Shown here piece by piece: positions 34,725-45,107 of a DNA stretch of 64,000 bases. The notes under the pieces are model-generated. The model saw nothing but the letters and a program-made list of their open reading frames with translations. It was not told the DNA's origin and searched no databases. Every line of letters starts with the position of its first letter. Position 1 is the first letter of the stretch. This DNA is from Tomitella biformata AHU 1821. GTDB taxonomy: Bacteria > Actinomycetota > Actinomycetes > Mycobacteriales > Mycobacteriaceae. Location: the NCBI RefSeq assembly GCF_000524475.1, contig NZ_BAVQ01000016.1, positions 1 through 64,000 on the forward strand, written 5' to 3'. The translations under genes were made by a program, and so were the position numbers.

Positions 34725-35359
34725 GCGAGTCGGAGCCGCAGGTGGAACGCGGTTCCGCCAATAGGGCCGTGAACGAGGCGGCCGCCCGCGCCGAGCAGAC
34801 CGCCGACCGCAACATCCCCACCCTCGGCGGGATCCCGGTGCCCCTGGACACCGCGAACCTGCGGCTGGGCCCCAATCTGCACGACGCATTGCTCGCGCTG
34901 CTGCCCCTTGTGGGTGTGTGGCGCGGCGAGGGCGAGGGCGACTCCCCCGAGCTCGGCGTGCACCGCTTCGGCCAGCAGATCATCATCTCGCACGACGGCG
35001 GCGACTACCTGAACTGGGAGTCGCGCTCCTGGCTGCTCGATGAGGCCGGCGCCTTCGTCAAGCCCACCTACCGCGAGTCCGGCTATTGGCGCATCAGCGA
35101 GGACGACGTCCTCGAGGTGCTGCTGGCGCACAGCTCCGGCCTGGTCGAGATGTACTACGGCGCGCCGCGCGATCAGACGTCGTGGGAGATGGCCACCGAT
35201 GTGGTCATCCGCAGCGCCACCGGCCCCCAGTTCGGCGGCGCGACCCGCCTCTACGGCATCGTCGAGGGCGGCGACCTCGCATATGTCGAGGAGCGCGCGC
35301 TGGGCGAGGCCGAGCGCAAGCCCCATATCTCGGCGCGGCTCACCCGCTACGTCGGCTAG
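34721..35359 (+). CDS. FABP-like / nitrobindin-type beta-barrel protein (Rv0813c-like)
   Basis: A 212-residue protein. An N-terminal extension of about 60 residues precedes a ten-strand barrel: [15 protein letters not shown] (the GxWxGxGxG nitrobindin motif), [27 protein letters not shown], and a C-terminal [13 protein letters not shown]. The His near the end is the position of the heme ligand in nitrobindins. It may bind heme and react with peroxynitrite or bind a fatty acid. Start GTG 34721 overlaps the microprotein stop. It is the Rv0813c counterpart. Confidence 0.85.
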   Translation: MSESEPQVERGSANRAVNEAAARAEQTADRNIPTLGGIPVPLDTANLRLGPNLHDALLALLPLVGVWRGEGEGDSPELGVHRFGQQIIISHDGGDYLNWESRSWLLDEAGAFVKPTYRESGYWRISEDDVLEVLLAHSSGLVEMYYGAPRDQTSWEMATDVVIRSATGPQFGGATRLYGIVEGGDLAYVEERALGEAERKPHISARLTRYVG

Positions 35360-35463
35360 CGAAGCCCCCCAGACGCGCGCCGAGAATCCGCAACTGCAGA
35401 CGACACGCCGGACTGGATCTGCAGTGCCGCATTCTCGACGAGGACTGCCCCCGGTGGCCCGCT

Positions 35464-37137
35464 TTAGGTCGTGAGCGCCGCGACCTCGATGACCTGGTCC
35501 GCCGCAGTGCCAGCTGGCAGCTGGTGCGTCACGAGGATAACGGTGCGCTCGGCCGCCAGCAGCCCCGAGCCGCGGTCCAGCAGCGCCCGGAGCAGTGCCT
35601 CCCCCGCCGACGCGTCCAAGTGCTCGGTCGGTTCGTCGAGCAGCAGGACCCGTGCGGGCGACAGGATCGCGCGCGCCAGCAGCAACCGGCGCCGCTGCCC
35701 GCCGGAGACCGCCGCGGCGCCGCCGTCGAGAGTGGTGTCGAGGCCCTCGGGCAGCTCTGCCAGCCAGTCCCCAGCGCCGACGGCATCGAGCGCCGCCAGC
35801 ATCTCCGCGTCGGTGGCGTCGCCTCGTGCGACCCGCAGGTTCTCCCGCACCGTCGTCTCGAAGATATGGGCGTCCTCGGCGAAGAAGCCGACGGCCCGGC
35901 GCAATCCCGACTCGTCATACTCGTCGACTGCCCGGCCGGCCAGGAGCACCCGGCCGCCCAGTGGCTCGAGGAGGCCGGCGAGGGTCATCAGCAGCGTGGA
36001 CTTCCCGGCGCCGCTGGGCCCGGTCACCGCGATGCGTGCGCCGGACTCCGCGGAAAGCCCTAGGGGCGTAGCCAGTTCCGGCCCGCCCGGCCAGCCCCAC
36101 ACCAGATCTTCGGCGGTCAGATGGGCGGATTCGACGGGGCGGCCGGGGCGCAAGTCCTCGGGCCCGGCCGCGTCGAGCAGCGCCATGATCCGGCTGGCTG
36201 CCAGCCGCGAGCGGGTCAGCTGCACGGCGGCGTCGGGCAACACGCCGGTGGCCTCGAATGCGGCGAGGGGCACCAGGACCAGGATGGCGAGCGACATGGG
36301 CGACATGGTCCCGCCCGCGTAGAGCGAGATGCCCACCAGCAGCGCGCCCAGCACCGCGGCGCCGATGGCGAGCGGGGTCGCGGCACTGGCCCAGGCGGCG
36401 GGCCGGGCGGCGCGGTCGACCGCCGCGACATACGCGCGCTGGTCGCGGTCGGCGCGGGCGAGTGCGCCGTCCAGCCATCCCGCGACCCGCAGCTCCGCGC
36501 CATGGTCCAGGGCCAGCAGCGCCGATGCGCTGTACTCGGTGGCGGCGGCGGAGCCCGCGTGCTCGGCCGCCGCGGCGGCGCGGGCCGCGAGCAGCGGAGC
36601 GCCGACCCCGGCGAGGAGCAGCGCCGCCGCGAGGATGAGCGCCCCGGCAATCGAGATGGGCGCCACGATGCCGACGGCCGCGAGGCTCATCGCGATGGCG
36701 ACGGCGATGGGGATCAGTGCCCGCACGACGACGTCGCCGAGCGTGTCGACGTCCGCACCAGTTCGCGCGAGCAGATCGCCACGATGGAGCCCCGCCACGG
36801 CATCCGGCCGCCCGTGCGCAAGAGTCCGGTAGATCCGCTCGCGGATGGCGGTGGTGCCGCGCAGCGCGGTGTCGTGGGTGGCGAGTCGCTCAAGGTAGCG
36901 GAAGACGCCGCGCGAGATGCCGAGCGCGCGCACCGCGACCACCGCGACGGTCAAGTCCAGCACGGGCGGCATCTGCCAGGCGCGGGTGATCAGCCAGGCG
37001 GACAGCGCCGCGAGGGCGAGGGCGCTGCCGAGCGTCGCGATGCCCGCCGCCACGGCGGCCAGCACTCGGCGCGGCGACAGCTCCAGGAGCGCGATGGCGC
37101 GGACCAGCGGGTCAGTGCGCAGTGTCTTAGACCGCAT
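35464..37137 (-). CDS. cydC: Thiol ABC exporter subunit CydC
   Basis: A 557-residue ABC half-transporter. It has six membrane helices in residues 1-300, Walker A GPSGAGKST near 360, signature VSGGQRRRLLLARAIL and Walker B VLLLDEPTEHLD. With CydD it exports cysteine and glutathione or related thiols and is needed for cytochrome bd assembly. Start ATG 37137 overlaps the cydD 3' end by 11 bases. It is the last gene of cydABDC. Confidence 0.95.
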   Translation of the reverse strand: MRSKTLRTDPLVRAIALLELSPRRVLAAVAAGIATLGSALALAALSAWLITRAWQMPPVLDLTVAVVAVRALGISRGVFRYLERLATHDTALRGTTAIRERIYRTLAHGRPDAVAGLHRGDLLARTGADVDTLGDVVVRALIPIAVAIAMSLAAVGIVAPISIAGALILAAALLLAGVGAPLLAARAAAAAEHAGSAAATEYSASALLALDHGAELRVAGWLDGALARADRDQRAYVAAVDRAARPAAWASAATPLAIGAAVLGALLVGISLYAGGTMSPMSLAILVLVPLAAFEATGVLPDAAVQLTRSRLAASRIMALLDAAGPEDLRPGRPVESAHLTAEDLVWGWPGGPELATPLGLSAESGARIAVTGPSGAGKSTLLMTLAGLLEPLGGRVLLAGRAVDEYDESGLRRAVGFFAEDAHIFETTVRENLRVARGDATDAEMLAALDAVGAGDWLAELPEGLDTTLDGGAAAVSGGQRRRLLLARAILSPARVLLLDEPTEHLDASAGEALLRALLDRGSGLLAAERTVILVTHQLPAGTAADQVIEVAALTT

Positions 37138-38812
37138 GGGCCACCTCCTGTGCCCGGACCTCAACCACTTCGTCCGCGATGGCGAGCACCGCGGGACGGT
37201 GCCCGACGATGACGACCGTCGCCCCGGCCCGAGCCCGCGCGGTGAGCGCGCCGAGCACGACGGCCTCGGCCGCCGCGTCGAGGTGGGCGGTGGGCTCGTC
37301 GAGCAGCAACACGGGTGCGTCGGAGAGCAGGGTGCGGGTCAATGCGAGCCGCTGGCGCTGCCCCAGAGAAATCCCCTCGCCGCCGGCGCCGACGAGGGTG
37401 TCCCAGCCGTCCTTCGTCTCGGCCAGGACGATGTCGAACCCCGTCCGCGCGCAGGCGGCGGCGACGCGCGGGTCCGCGACGTCTGCCCCCAGGTTTTCGG
37501 CGAGTGTCCCCGGGATCAGCGCGGGGCGCTGTGGCAGCCAGGCGAGATTGGCCCACCAGGATTGCGGGTTGAGCTCGGCGATGTCGCGGCCGCCGATGAG
37601 CACGCGGCCCTCGTCGGGCGCGGTCAGGCCCAGTACCGCGGCCAGGGCGGTGGACTTGCCCGCGCCGTTCGCACCGGTCAGCACGGTCACCAGGCCGGGC
37701 TGACAGGACGCGTCCAGGCCGTGCGGCGCCAGCCCGGAGCGCGCGTGGACACCCAGCCCCTCGAGCCGGATTGCGACGGGACCGGGGGAAACATGGTGTG
37801 TGCCAAAGGCTTTCGCGGGCAACTCCTCGAGTGCCAGAAAGGCCTCGTCGGCAGCGGCCACCCCGTCCTCGGCCGCGTGGAACTGGGCGCCAATCGCCCG
37901 CAGCGGGAGGTAGACCTCGGCCGCGAGGATCAGTGCGATGACACCTGCCGCCAGGCCCATGCCGCCGTAGACGAGGCGCAGGCCGATACTCACCGCGACC
38001 AGCGCCACACACAGTGTCGCGAGCAACTCCAGGACCATCGCAGAGAGGAAGGCATAGCGCAGGGCTGCCATCGTCGAGCGGCGGTGCGCCTCGCCGAGCT
38101 CGCGCACCCGCGCCGCCGGACCTCGCTCCCGGCCGAGGGCCCGCAGGGTGGGCAGCCCAGCCAGCAGGTCCAGGAGCTGGGCGGACAGCCGCGTCATCGT
38201 CTCCAGGCGAGCGCGAGCGGTGCCGCGGGTGAGGAGTCCGATGAGGATCATGAAGATCGGCACCAGCGGCAGGGTCACGAAGATGATGACTGCGGACGTG
38301 AGGTCTTGCAGTGCGATGACGAGCAGGGTCGCCGGGGTCACCGTCAGCGCCAGGCCGAGGGCCGGCAGGTAGCCGGTCAGGTAGGGCCGGAGTCCGTCGA
38401 GTCCTCGGGTGAGGACGGTCGCGAGACGCTCGCGCCGGGGGGCGAGCGCCCTCGGATCGGCGGCTGCCGCGGCTTCGAGGACCTGCCCCTTGAGCTCCGC
38501 GACGACGTCCAGCGCGGCGCGGTGCGAGTAGCGCGTCTGCGCCCAGGTGGAGCCAACCCGCACGGCGACCGCCCCCGCCAGCACCAGTAGCTGCGTGGTC
38601 CACGCCGCGACCGTGCGGGCGGCCGGGTCGGTGATCACGCCGGCGAGGATCGTGCCGATCATCAGCGCCGAGACGATCACCGCCGCGGCCGTCACCACCC
38701 CCACGCCGACCGTCAGCATGAGGTAGCCGCGGGCGGCCCGCGAGTGCCGCCACAGTCGCGGGTCGACGGGCCCGCGGCTGCCAGACTCTGAGCTCACGGC
38801 TTCTGGGCTCAC
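37127..38812 (-). CDS. cydD: Thiol ABC exporter subunit CydD
   Basis: A 561-residue ABC half-transporter with Walker A GANGAGKST, signature ISLGQRQRLALTRTLL and Walker B VLLLDEPTAHLD. GTG 38812 was chosen because it overlaps the cydB stop (GTGA, 38809-38812). A second GTG lies 15 bases further in. The partner is CydC. A very long antisense-compatible frame runs upstream through cydB but is not real. Confidence 0.94.
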   Translation of the reverse strand: MSPEAVSSESGSRGPVDPRLWRHSRAARGYLMLTVGVGVVTAAAVIVSALMIGTILAGVITDPAARTVAAWTTQLLVLAGAVAVRVGSTWAQTRYSHRAALDVVAELKGQVLEAAAAADPRALAPRRERLATVLTRGLDGLRPYLTGYLPALGLALTVTPATLLVIALQDLTSAVIIFVTLPLVPIFMILIGLLTRGTARARLETMTRLSAQLLDLLAGLPTLRALGRERGPAARVRELGEAHRRSTMAALRYAFLSAMVLELLATLCVALVAVSIGLRLVYGGMGLAAGVIALILAAEVYLPLRAIGAQFHAAEDGVAAADEAFLALEELPAKAFGTHHVSPGPVAIRLEGLGVHARSGLAPHGLDASCQPGLVTVLTGANGAGKSTALAAVLGLTAPDEGRVLIGGRDIAELNPQSWWANLAWLPQRPALIPGTLAENLGADVADPRVAAACARTGFDIVLAETKDGWDTLVGAGGEGISLGQRQRLALTRTLLSDAPVLLLDEPTAHLDAAAEAVVLGALTARARAGATVVIVGHRPAVLAIADEVVEVRAQEVAHAV

Positions 38813-39849
38813 GGCTGCTGCCGCAGCGGCAGGCCGATCGACTCCGGGATGTGGTGCGAGGAGATGCGCTGGCGGAACACCCAGTACGTCCAGCCCTGGT
38901 ACCCGATCACCACCGGCCCCATGAGAGCCATGGCCCAGGTCATCACCTTGAGCGTGTACGGGCTCGAGGACGCGTTCTCGATGGTCAGGCTCCACGCCGG
39001 GTCCAGGGTGGACGGCATGACGTTCGGGAACAGCGAGCCGAACAGCAGCACCCCCACCGCGAGGATCGCGACGGTGGTCAGCGTGAACGCCCACCCCTCC
39101 AGTGCCGCCCTGGTGAGCGCGACGACGCCGATCAGAGCGGCCGCCGCGAGCAGCACGGGGATCCACGTCCACGCCTTGCCGTGGGCCAGCTGGGTCCACA
39201 GCGCGAACGCGCCCGCCACCGGGACCGCCGGGATCGCGAGGCGTGCGGCGAGCCGCACCGCGTCGGCCCGCACCTCGTGGCCGGTCTTCAGGGCGAGGAA
39301 TACCGCGCCGTGCAGCGCGAAGACCAGCGCGAACGTCACCCCGCCCAGCAGCGCGTACGGGCTGAGCAGGCCGAAAAAGCCTGTGGTGACCTCCTTGTCC
39401 GCGTTGATGTCGACTCCCCGCACGATGTTGGCGAACGCGACGCCCCACAGGACGGCGGGCACCCAGGATCCGATGGCGATGCCCTGGTCGCAGCGGCGGC
39501 GCCATTTCTCGTCGTCGATCTTGCTGCGGTACTCGATGGCGCACACCCGCAGGATCAGCGCCACCAGGATCAGCAGCAGCGGCAGGTAGAACCCGGAGAA
39601 CAGCGTCGCGTACCACTCGGGGAACGCGGCGAACATCGCGGCGCCCGCGGTGATCAGCCACACCTCGTTGCCATCCCACACGGGCCCGATGGTGTTGAGG
39701 ATGACGCGGCGGCGCGTGTCTGCCTCTGTGGACTTGCCGCGCCCCAGCACCGACATCAGCATGCCGACACCGAAATCGAAGCCCTCCAGCACGAAGTACC
39801 CGGTGAAGAGCACCGCGATCAGCACAAACCACAACTCTGGCAATCCCAT
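38809..39849 (-). CDS. cydB: Cytochrome bd ubiquinol oxidase subunit II CydB
   Basis: A 346-residue membrane protein starting MGLPELWFVLIAVLFTGYFVLEGFDFGVGML, the CydB signature. The conserved Asn/Trp segment is GPVWDGNEVWLI. Nine membrane helices follow. It forms the bd oxidase with CydA and uses menaquinol to reduce oxygen at low oxygen levels. It lies nine bases after cydA. Confidence 0.97.
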   Translation of the reverse strand: MGLPELWFVLIAVLFTGYFVLEGFDFGVGMLMSVLGRGKSTEADTRRRVILNTIGPVWDGNEVWLITAGAAMFAAFPEWYATLFSGFYLPLLLILVALILRVCAIEYRSKIDDEKWRRRCDQGIAIGSWVPAVLWGVAFANIVRGVDINADKEVTTGFFGLLSPYALLGGVTFALVFALHGAVFLALKTGHEVRADAVRLAARLAIPAVPVAGAFALWTQLAHGKAWTWIPVLLAAAALIGVVALTRAALEGWAFTLTTVAILAVGVLLFGSLFPNVMPSTLDPAWSLTIENASSSPYTLKVMTWAMALMGPVVIGYQGWTYWVFRQRISSHHIPESIGLPLRQQP

Positions 39850-39858
39850 GGCAGTCTC

Positions 39859-41427
39859 CTAGTACGCGAATGTCAGCTGGGTGGGCTCGTCCGGATCGGC
39901 GTCCGGACTCGGCTTCTCAGCGCCGGGCGGGATCTCGTCGTGCTTGGACGGGCCCTCAATGGCATGGCGGCGGATCAGCCAGAACCACACGACCCCGAGC
40001 GCCGCATAGACCACGGTGAACGTCACCAGCGAGGTGACGACGGTCCACGGCGAGTGGTTCGAGACGCCCTGGTCGACGGTCAGCCGGATCATGTCCACGC
40101 CCGTCGGGTTCGGGTGCACCACCCACGGCTGGCGGCCCATCTCGGTGAAGATCCAGCCGGCGCTGTTCGCGAGGAACGGCGTCGGGATCGCGGCGAGCGA
40201 GAGCCAGGCGAACCATTTCTGGTCCGGGACCCGGCCCCGACGGGTGACCCACAGCCCCGCGACGGCCAGGATCGCGGAGCCCGCGGCCAGGCCGATCATC
40301 GCGCGGAAGGACCAGTAGGTGACGAACAGGTTGGGCCGGTAGTTGCCGGGGCCGAACTGCTCCTCGTACTGCGCCTGCAGGTCCTCGACCCCCTGCAGCT
40401 CGACGCCGCTGAACTTGCCCTCCGCCAGGAACGGCAGGACGAACGGGATCTTGAGGATGTGGCTGACGCTGCCGCAGTTGTTGTGCGTGCCGATCGTCAG
40501 GACCGAGAACTCCGGGTCCATCTCCGTGTGGCACAGCGACTCTGCGGAGGCCATCTTCATGGGCTGCTGCTCGAACATAAGCTTGGCCTGGGTGTCGCCG
40601 GTGACTATCAGGCCCGCCCCCGCGAGGACCATCACCAGGAGGCCGAGGCGGGCCGCAGGCCGGTGCATGGTGCGGGCGTCACGCTCGAGCTTGTCGGCGG
40701 GCGCCGGGTCCTGGCCGGGCAGCTCCGCCAGCACATCCGCACCCACCCGGCGTGCCTTGTGGGCCGCGCGCATGTTGCGCACCATCCACCAGCCGCAGAT
40801 GCCGGCGACGAAGGTGCCCGCCGTGAGGAACGCGCCCGCGACGGCGTGCGGGAACGCGGCCAGCGCGGTGTTGTTGGTGAGCAGCGCCCAGATGCTGGTC
40901 AGCTCCGCCCGTCCGGTCTCGGGGTTGTAGACGGCGCCGACGGGGTGCTGCATGAACGAGTTGGCGGCGATGATGAAGAACGCCGACAGGTTCACGCCGA
41001 TCGCGACCAGCCAGATCGTGGCCAGGTGCACCAGCTTGGGCAAGCGGCCCCAGCCGAAAATCCACAGCCCGATGAACGTGGACTCTAGGAAGAACGCGAC
41101 GAGGCCCTCCAGCGCGAGCGGCGCGCCGAACACGTCGCCGACGAAGCGCGAGTACTCGCTCCAATTCATCCCGAACTGGAACTCCTGCACGATGCCCGTC
41201 GCGACGCCGAGCGCGAAGTTGATCAGGAACAACTTCCCAAAGAACTTCGTGAGCCGATACCAGTGGTCCTTCTTCGTGATCACCCACATCGTCTGCATAA
41301 TCGCGATCATCGGGGCCAAGCCGATGGTCAGCGGCACCAGGATGAAGTGGTAGACCGTCGTGATCCCAAATTGCCATCGGGACAGATCCAAGGTGTCCAA
41401 AGCACGCTCCAAGCCGTCGATAGCCAT
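39859..41427 (-). CDS. cydA: Cytochrome bd ubiquinol oxidase subunit I CydA
   Basis: A 522-residue heme subunit. It has SRWQFGITTVYHFILVPLTIG with the heme-ligand His, then EFQFGMNWSEYSRFVGDVFGAPLALEGLVAFFLESTFIGLW, and the quinol-binding Q-loop. A second segment (GRQPWVVH) is also conserved. The Q-loop is short, as in actinobacteria. Start ATG 41427 (MAIDGLERALDTLDLSRW) is preferred over an earlier ATG that adds a Pro-rich run. The operon is cydABDC. A dyad at 41486-41502 lies upstream. Confidence 0.96.
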   Translation of the reverse strand: MAIDGLERALDTLDLSRWQFGITTVYHFILVPLTIGLAPMIAIMQTMWVITKKDHWYRLTKFFGKLFLINFALGVATGIVQEFQFGMNWSEYSRFVGDVFGAPLALEGLVAFFLESTFIGLWIFGWGRLPKLVHLATIWLVAIGVNLSAFFIIAANSFMQHPVGAVYNPETGRAELTSIWALLTNNTALAAFPHAVAGAFLTAGTFVAGICGWWMVRNMRAAHKARRVGADVLAELPGQDPAPADKLERDARTMHRPAARLGLLVMVLAGAGLIVTGDTQAKLMFEQQPMKMASAESLCHTEMDPEFSVLTIGTHNNCGSVSHILKIPFVLPFLAEGKFSGVELQGVEDLQAQYEEQFGPGNYRPNLFVTYWSFRAMIGLAAGSAILAVAGLWVTRRGRVPDQKWFAWLSLAAIPTPFLANSAGWIFTEMGRQPWVVHPNPTGVDMIRLTVDQGVSNHSPWTVVTSLVTFTVVYAALGVVWFWLIRRHAIEGPSKHDEIPPGAEKPSPDADPDEPTQLTFAY

Positions 41428-41485
41428 TGCTGGCTCTGCCGGGGCGGGCACGACCTCGTTGACGGGCCGTGCCGCACAATGCAAT

Positions 41486-41502
41486 TACTACCACCCGTAG
41501 TA
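41486..41502. promoter_or_regulatory. Inverted repeat upstream of cydA (candidate BlaI/CopY-like operator)
   Basis: TACTAC-CACCC-GTAGTA, a 6-base-arm dyad about 60 bases before cydA. It resembles the TACTAC...GTAGTA sites of BlaI/MecI/CopY-type repressors, but with a five-base rather than four-base spacer. The regulator is not in the window. Confidence 0.45.
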
Positions 41503-41647
41503 GGGGTGTCGCCGCACTTTGAGGCGGAGGTCTCATCCATCTCGCTACTCCTCTGCGCCGCCCGCGCAACACCGCTAGGGTCCTCCTAGTCGGCCTCTCG
41601 TCGACCAGGGGAAGCATGAGACAAAATCGCCGGAGGCTGCGCCAACC

Positions 41648-44158
41648 ATGACCCGATTCGCCGATCCCACACGGTGCCCAGACTGCGGCGGGCCCCTCCA
41701 GCCTCGCGCCGCGCGCTGCCAGGTGTGTGGGCTGCCGCTGAGTGGCGAACTGCCCGGGGAGCTGTTCGCGACGCTGCGCCAGGCGGACGCAATCCTCGTG
41801 CAACTCCGCCAAGCAGCCATCTCCCCCAGCGCCGCCCCAGCCCCCACCGCTCCCGGCTCCCCGCAGGCGCCGTTCGTCGGTCCGTCCTTCCCGTCCTACC
41901 CCGTTCATTCGCAGCCCGCGCCCACCCCCGCCGCGCGTCCGGCCACCGGCTTGTCCTCCGCCACCGTGCCGCGGATCCTGCTGGGCCTCGGCGCGTTATG
42001 CCTGGTGGTGGCGGCGCTGATCTTCCTGGCGGTGACGTGGTCCGCGTTGGGGATGGCCGGGCGCACCGCAATATTGCTGGCGCTGACCGCTGCCGCGTTC
42101 GGCGGCGCCCAGTCCTTCGCCCGCAAGCCGCTGCCCGCGGCCACCGAGTCCTTCACGGTGGTCGGCCTCGCGTTCGCCGCCCTCAGCCTCGCGGGCGCGG
42201 CGAACGCCGGCTGGCTGCCAGAGATGGGCGGCGGCCTCTTCACTGCGGCCCAGGGCGCATTGCTGCTCGTCCTCGGCGCCGCCACCGCGGAGGCCGCCCG
42301 CCGCGTGCCCGGCACGCTCTTGTACAGCGGCGAGCTCGCGCTGGGCCTCGGCGCGGTCTTGGTCGTCCTCGGCGCCGTGCTCGCCGCCCCAGGCCACTTC
42401 GAGGTGGTGCTCGTCGTCGCAACCCTCGTGGCGGCAGGCACGGCCGCGATCTGCCGCCGCCCGCTCAACCCGTTGCGCCGCGTCCTGTTCCTCGTCCTCG
42501 CGGCCACGTGTTGGCTGGCGCTTGCGCTCGGCGGCCTGGTCCGCGCCGCTCTGCACCGGGGCCTCGACGGTTTGTGGGCGCATGGCAACGTGTGGCCACT
42601 GCTGGCCGCTGCCCTCCTAGCCGCCGCAGTGGTCGCGATCACGCGGGCGCCGCTGGCCACGCGGGTCGGCGCCGCCACCGTGGCCGCCACCCTGGCCTGG
42701 ATCGCGCTCTGGCTGCCGATCTCCGCCCTCGACAGCGCCACCGCGGCCGTCGCCGCCGCCATGGTGCCGCTGCTCCTCGCCGCCGCGGCGACCCACCTCA
42801 CGCCGGCCCCGTGGCGGGTGGCCGCCGCCGTGCCGCTCGCCCTCTCCGCCGCGGTCCCCGCCATCACGGCGCTGGTCCTGGCCGCGACGGCAGTGAGCCG
42901 AGTCGAGTCGTTCACCCCCTGGACGGCCTCCTTCGGGGCCCACTTCCCCGCCGCCAACCCGCCGGTGTCAGCGCTGCTGCTGGTCCCGCTGGTCCTCTCC
43001 TTGCTGATCGCCGCCAGCGCCGCCGCCCGGCTGGTCCTGGACCGGCTGCCACGGCTCTCCCGCGGCGCCGTGCCCATCACCGCGGGGCTGGCGCTGTTCG
43101 CCATCGCGACCATCGCCCACGATCCGGTCCCCGTCGCCCTCGTCGTGGGCCTGACCCTGTGTGTCGGCATCGGCGTGGCCGCCTGGTCCCTGCTCGGCGA
43201 CCACGAGCGCTGGCTCTGGCTCGCCGCCGCGATCCTGGCGCTGGCCCTGTGGCTGTCCTCACCCGGTGTCTGGTTCACCGCCATCACCTTGTCCGTCATC
43301 GCCGCGTTGGCCGCCACGGTGGCGCTGCGTACGCGCAATACCGGACTCCGCACGGCCGGCGACGCCATCCTGCCGCTGGCGCTGGCCGGCGCGCTCTGGC
43401 TGCTCGCCGATATCGCCGGGCTCGTCCCGGGCGCCCGCGCGCTGATCATCCTCGTGGTGCTCGCCGCCCTGGCAATCGGGCGGCCGCGCCCGGCGGGCGA
43501 GATCGCATCCACCTGCGCCGTGTTCCTGGCCATCACGGTGGCCGCCGCCCAGACCGCGTTCGCGTCCGCCCACAGCGGCCAGTCCGCGTTGACCTGGCTG
43601 GCGATCAACCTCACGGTCTGCGGCGCGCTCGTCGGGGTCCACTCGCTGGTGACCGCGAACCGTCCCCGCCGCTGGCTGGCCGGGACCATCCTGCTCCTCG
43701 CGACGTGGATCCGGCTGGGCGAGATCGGTGTGACCGCACCCGAGGCGTACACGCTGCCCGCCGCGCTGGTCCTGCTCGCGGTCGGCCTGTGGGCGCTACG
43801 CAGCCGCCCGCACGAGCGGACGCACCGGGCCCTGGCCGCTGGCCTGCTGCTCGCCCTGGTCCCAAGCCTGCTGTGGTCCTTCGCGGACCCGGTCTCGCTG
43901 CGCGCCCTCCTGCTGGGCCTGGCCTGCGTCGCCCTGGTGCTGGCGGGCGCCCAGTTCTCGTGGGGCGCGCCGCTGGTCTACGGCGCCGCCGTGGGCGCCG
44001 TCCTGGTGCTCCGCGAGGCCGCGCCGTGGGCCGCCCAGGTCAATCCGTGGATTGTCACCGGCGTGATCGGCTTGCTTCTCACCGCGGTCGGCATCACGTG
44101 GGAGCAGCGGCTGCAGGAGCTCAACCGCTCCCGCGGCTATCTCGCACGACTGCGCTAG
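41648..44158 (+). CDS. Zinc-ribbon polytopic membrane protein (SCO7613-like)
   Basis: An 836-residue protein. It starts with a zinc ribbon ([19 protein letters not shown], four Cys) and a helical segment. A Pro/Ala linker leads into about 24 hydrophobic segments ([25 protein letters not shown] onwards). The layout matches actinobacterial SCO7613 C-terminal-domain membrane proteins, whose function is unknown. A second 834-residue frame over the same DNA lacks hydrophobic order and is a shadow. It is divergent from cydA. Confidence 0.8.
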   Translation: MTRFADPTRCPDCGGPLQPRAARCQVCGLPLSGELPGELFATLRQADAILVQLRQAAISPSAAPAPTAPGSPQAPFVGPSFPSYPVHSQPAPTPAARPATGLSSATVPRILLGLGALCLVVAALIFLAVTWSALGMAGRTAILLALTAAAFGGAQSFARKPLPAATESFTVVGLAFAALSLAGAANAGWLPEMGGGLFTAAQGALLLVLGAATAEAARRVPGTLLYSGELALGLGAVLVVLGAVLAAPGHFEVVLVVATLVAAGTAAICRRPLNPLRRVLFLVLAATCWLALALGGLVRAALHRGLDGLWAHGNVWPLLAAALLAAAVVAITRAPLATRVGAATVAATLAWIALWLPISALDSATAAVAAAMVPLLLAAAATHLTPAPWRVAAAVPLALSAAVPAITALVLAATAVSRVESFTPWTASFGAHFPAANPPVSALLLVPLVLSLLIAASAAARLVLDRLPRLSRGAVPITAGLALFAIATIAHDPVPVALVVGLTLCVGIGVAAWSLLGDHERWLWLAAAILALALWLSSPGVWFTAITLSVIAALAATVALRTRNTGLRTAGDAILPLALAGALWLLADIAGLVPGARALIILVVLAALAIGRPRPAGEIASTCAVFLAITVAAAQTAFASAHSGQSALTWLAINLTVCGALVGVHSLVTANRPRRWLAGTILLLATWIRLGEIGVTAPEAYTLPAALVLLAVGLWALRSRPHERTHRALAAGLLLALVPSLLWSFADPVSLRALLLGLACVALVLAGAQFSWGAPLVYGAAVGAVLVLREAAPWAAQVNPWIVTGVIGLLLTAVGITWEQRLQELNRSRGYLARLR

Positions 44159-44170
44159 CGGGCAGCCTGG

Positions 44171-45049
44171 TCAAATAGCGGTGGCCACCATCGACTTGAT
44201 CTGCTCGTCGAGCGTCGGCGTCGCCAGCGCGAGGCCGTTGACGGTGTGCACCGTGATCGCCAGCGCAATCGAGGACAGCATCCACACACCGTCCGCCGCG
44301 ATCAGGTCGGCTGGACGCAGCGGACCATAGGCGCAGCCCAACCCCCGGCGCTCCGCCTCCTGGAACAGCGCGCGCTGGGTGGTGCCCGCGAGAATCCCCT
44401 GCTCGGGCGGCGGCGTGAGCAGTTGCCGCCCCCGCGCGATCACCACCGTCGAACGCGGCCCCTCCAACACATTGCCCTCGGCGCTAACGAAGATCACATC
44501 GTCGGCCCCCAATCTCTCCGCGTGCCGCACCGCCGCCATGTTCACGGCGTAGGACAGCGTCTTCGCCCCCAGCGGCAGCCACGGCGACGACGCCGCCAAC
44601 TCGGTGGAGTAACCGCGCTCCAACGTCACCGCCGCAACCCCGGACTCGCGCACTCGCCGCGTCCGCTCTGGCAGCGCCGACACAGACAAATACGCCGTGC
44701 TGCCGAGCACGCTCTCCCGGCCCCGGCTGAGCACAAGCCGCAGCACTCCCTCCTGGGCCCCGCCCCACGCCCGCGCGGCGGCTGTCGCGGCCTTGGCCCA
44801 CACGTCCAGGTCCGGCGCAGGCAGCTCCAGGATGGCCGCCGAGCGCGCCAACCGCTCCAGGTGGGCGGGCAGTTTCCGGGCCAGACCGCCGCGCACGAGA
44901 ATCGTCTCGAAGACCCCGTCGCCCCGCAGCGCGGCCTGATCATCCGCGTGCAGCAGCGGCGCGTCGGGGTCCTGGCGGGCACCGTCCAGCGTCATCAGCA
45001 CCGTCTTGGGTTCGCCCCCGGAATCCTTCTGCACTCCCACGTCAGCCAT
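44171..45049 (-). CDS. PLP-dependent class IV aminotransferase (ADC lyase-like)
   Basis: A 292-residue fold-type IV PLP enzyme. It has RGDGVFETILVRGG, the catalytic Lys in LPLGAKTLSYAVNMAAVRHA, EGNVLEGPRSTVVIARG and the C-terminal GTTQRALFQEAE. It could be 4-amino-4-deoxychorismate lyase (folate synthesis) or a branched-chain or D-amino acid aminotransferase; sequence alone does not decide. ATG 45049 (MADVGVQKDS) is chosen as the start. It is divergent from ygfZ, the Rv0812/Rv0811c arrangement. Confidence 0.85.
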   Translation of the reverse strand: MADVGVQKDSGGEPKTVLMTLDGARQDPDAPLLHADDQAALRGDGVFETILVRGGLARKLPAHLERLARSAAILELPAPDLDVWAKAATAAARAWGGAQEGVLRLVLSRGRESVLGSTAYLSVSALPERTRRVRESGVAAVTLERGYSTELAASSPWLPLGAKTLSYAVNMAAVRHAERLGADDVIFVSAEGNVLEGPRSTVVIARGRQLLTPPPEQGILAGTTQRALFQEAERRGLGCAYGPLRPADLIAADGVWMLSSIALAITVHTVNGLALATPTLDEQIKSMVATAI

Positions 45050-45107
45050 GCCGCCAGCGTAGTGCCCGAGGTCCACCGCTCCCCCGGGAACCAGCCACGA
45101 CACTAGG

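Noticed and set aside
37161-39832. Very long minus-strand frames through cydD and cydB
   Set aside because: High-GC shadow extensions; the real cydD begins at the GTGA overlap with cydB.
41674-44178. 834-residue plus-strand ORF in another frame
   Set aside because: Arg/Pro/Gly-rich shadow of the zinc-ribbon membrane protein, which has clear Cys4 and membrane helices.
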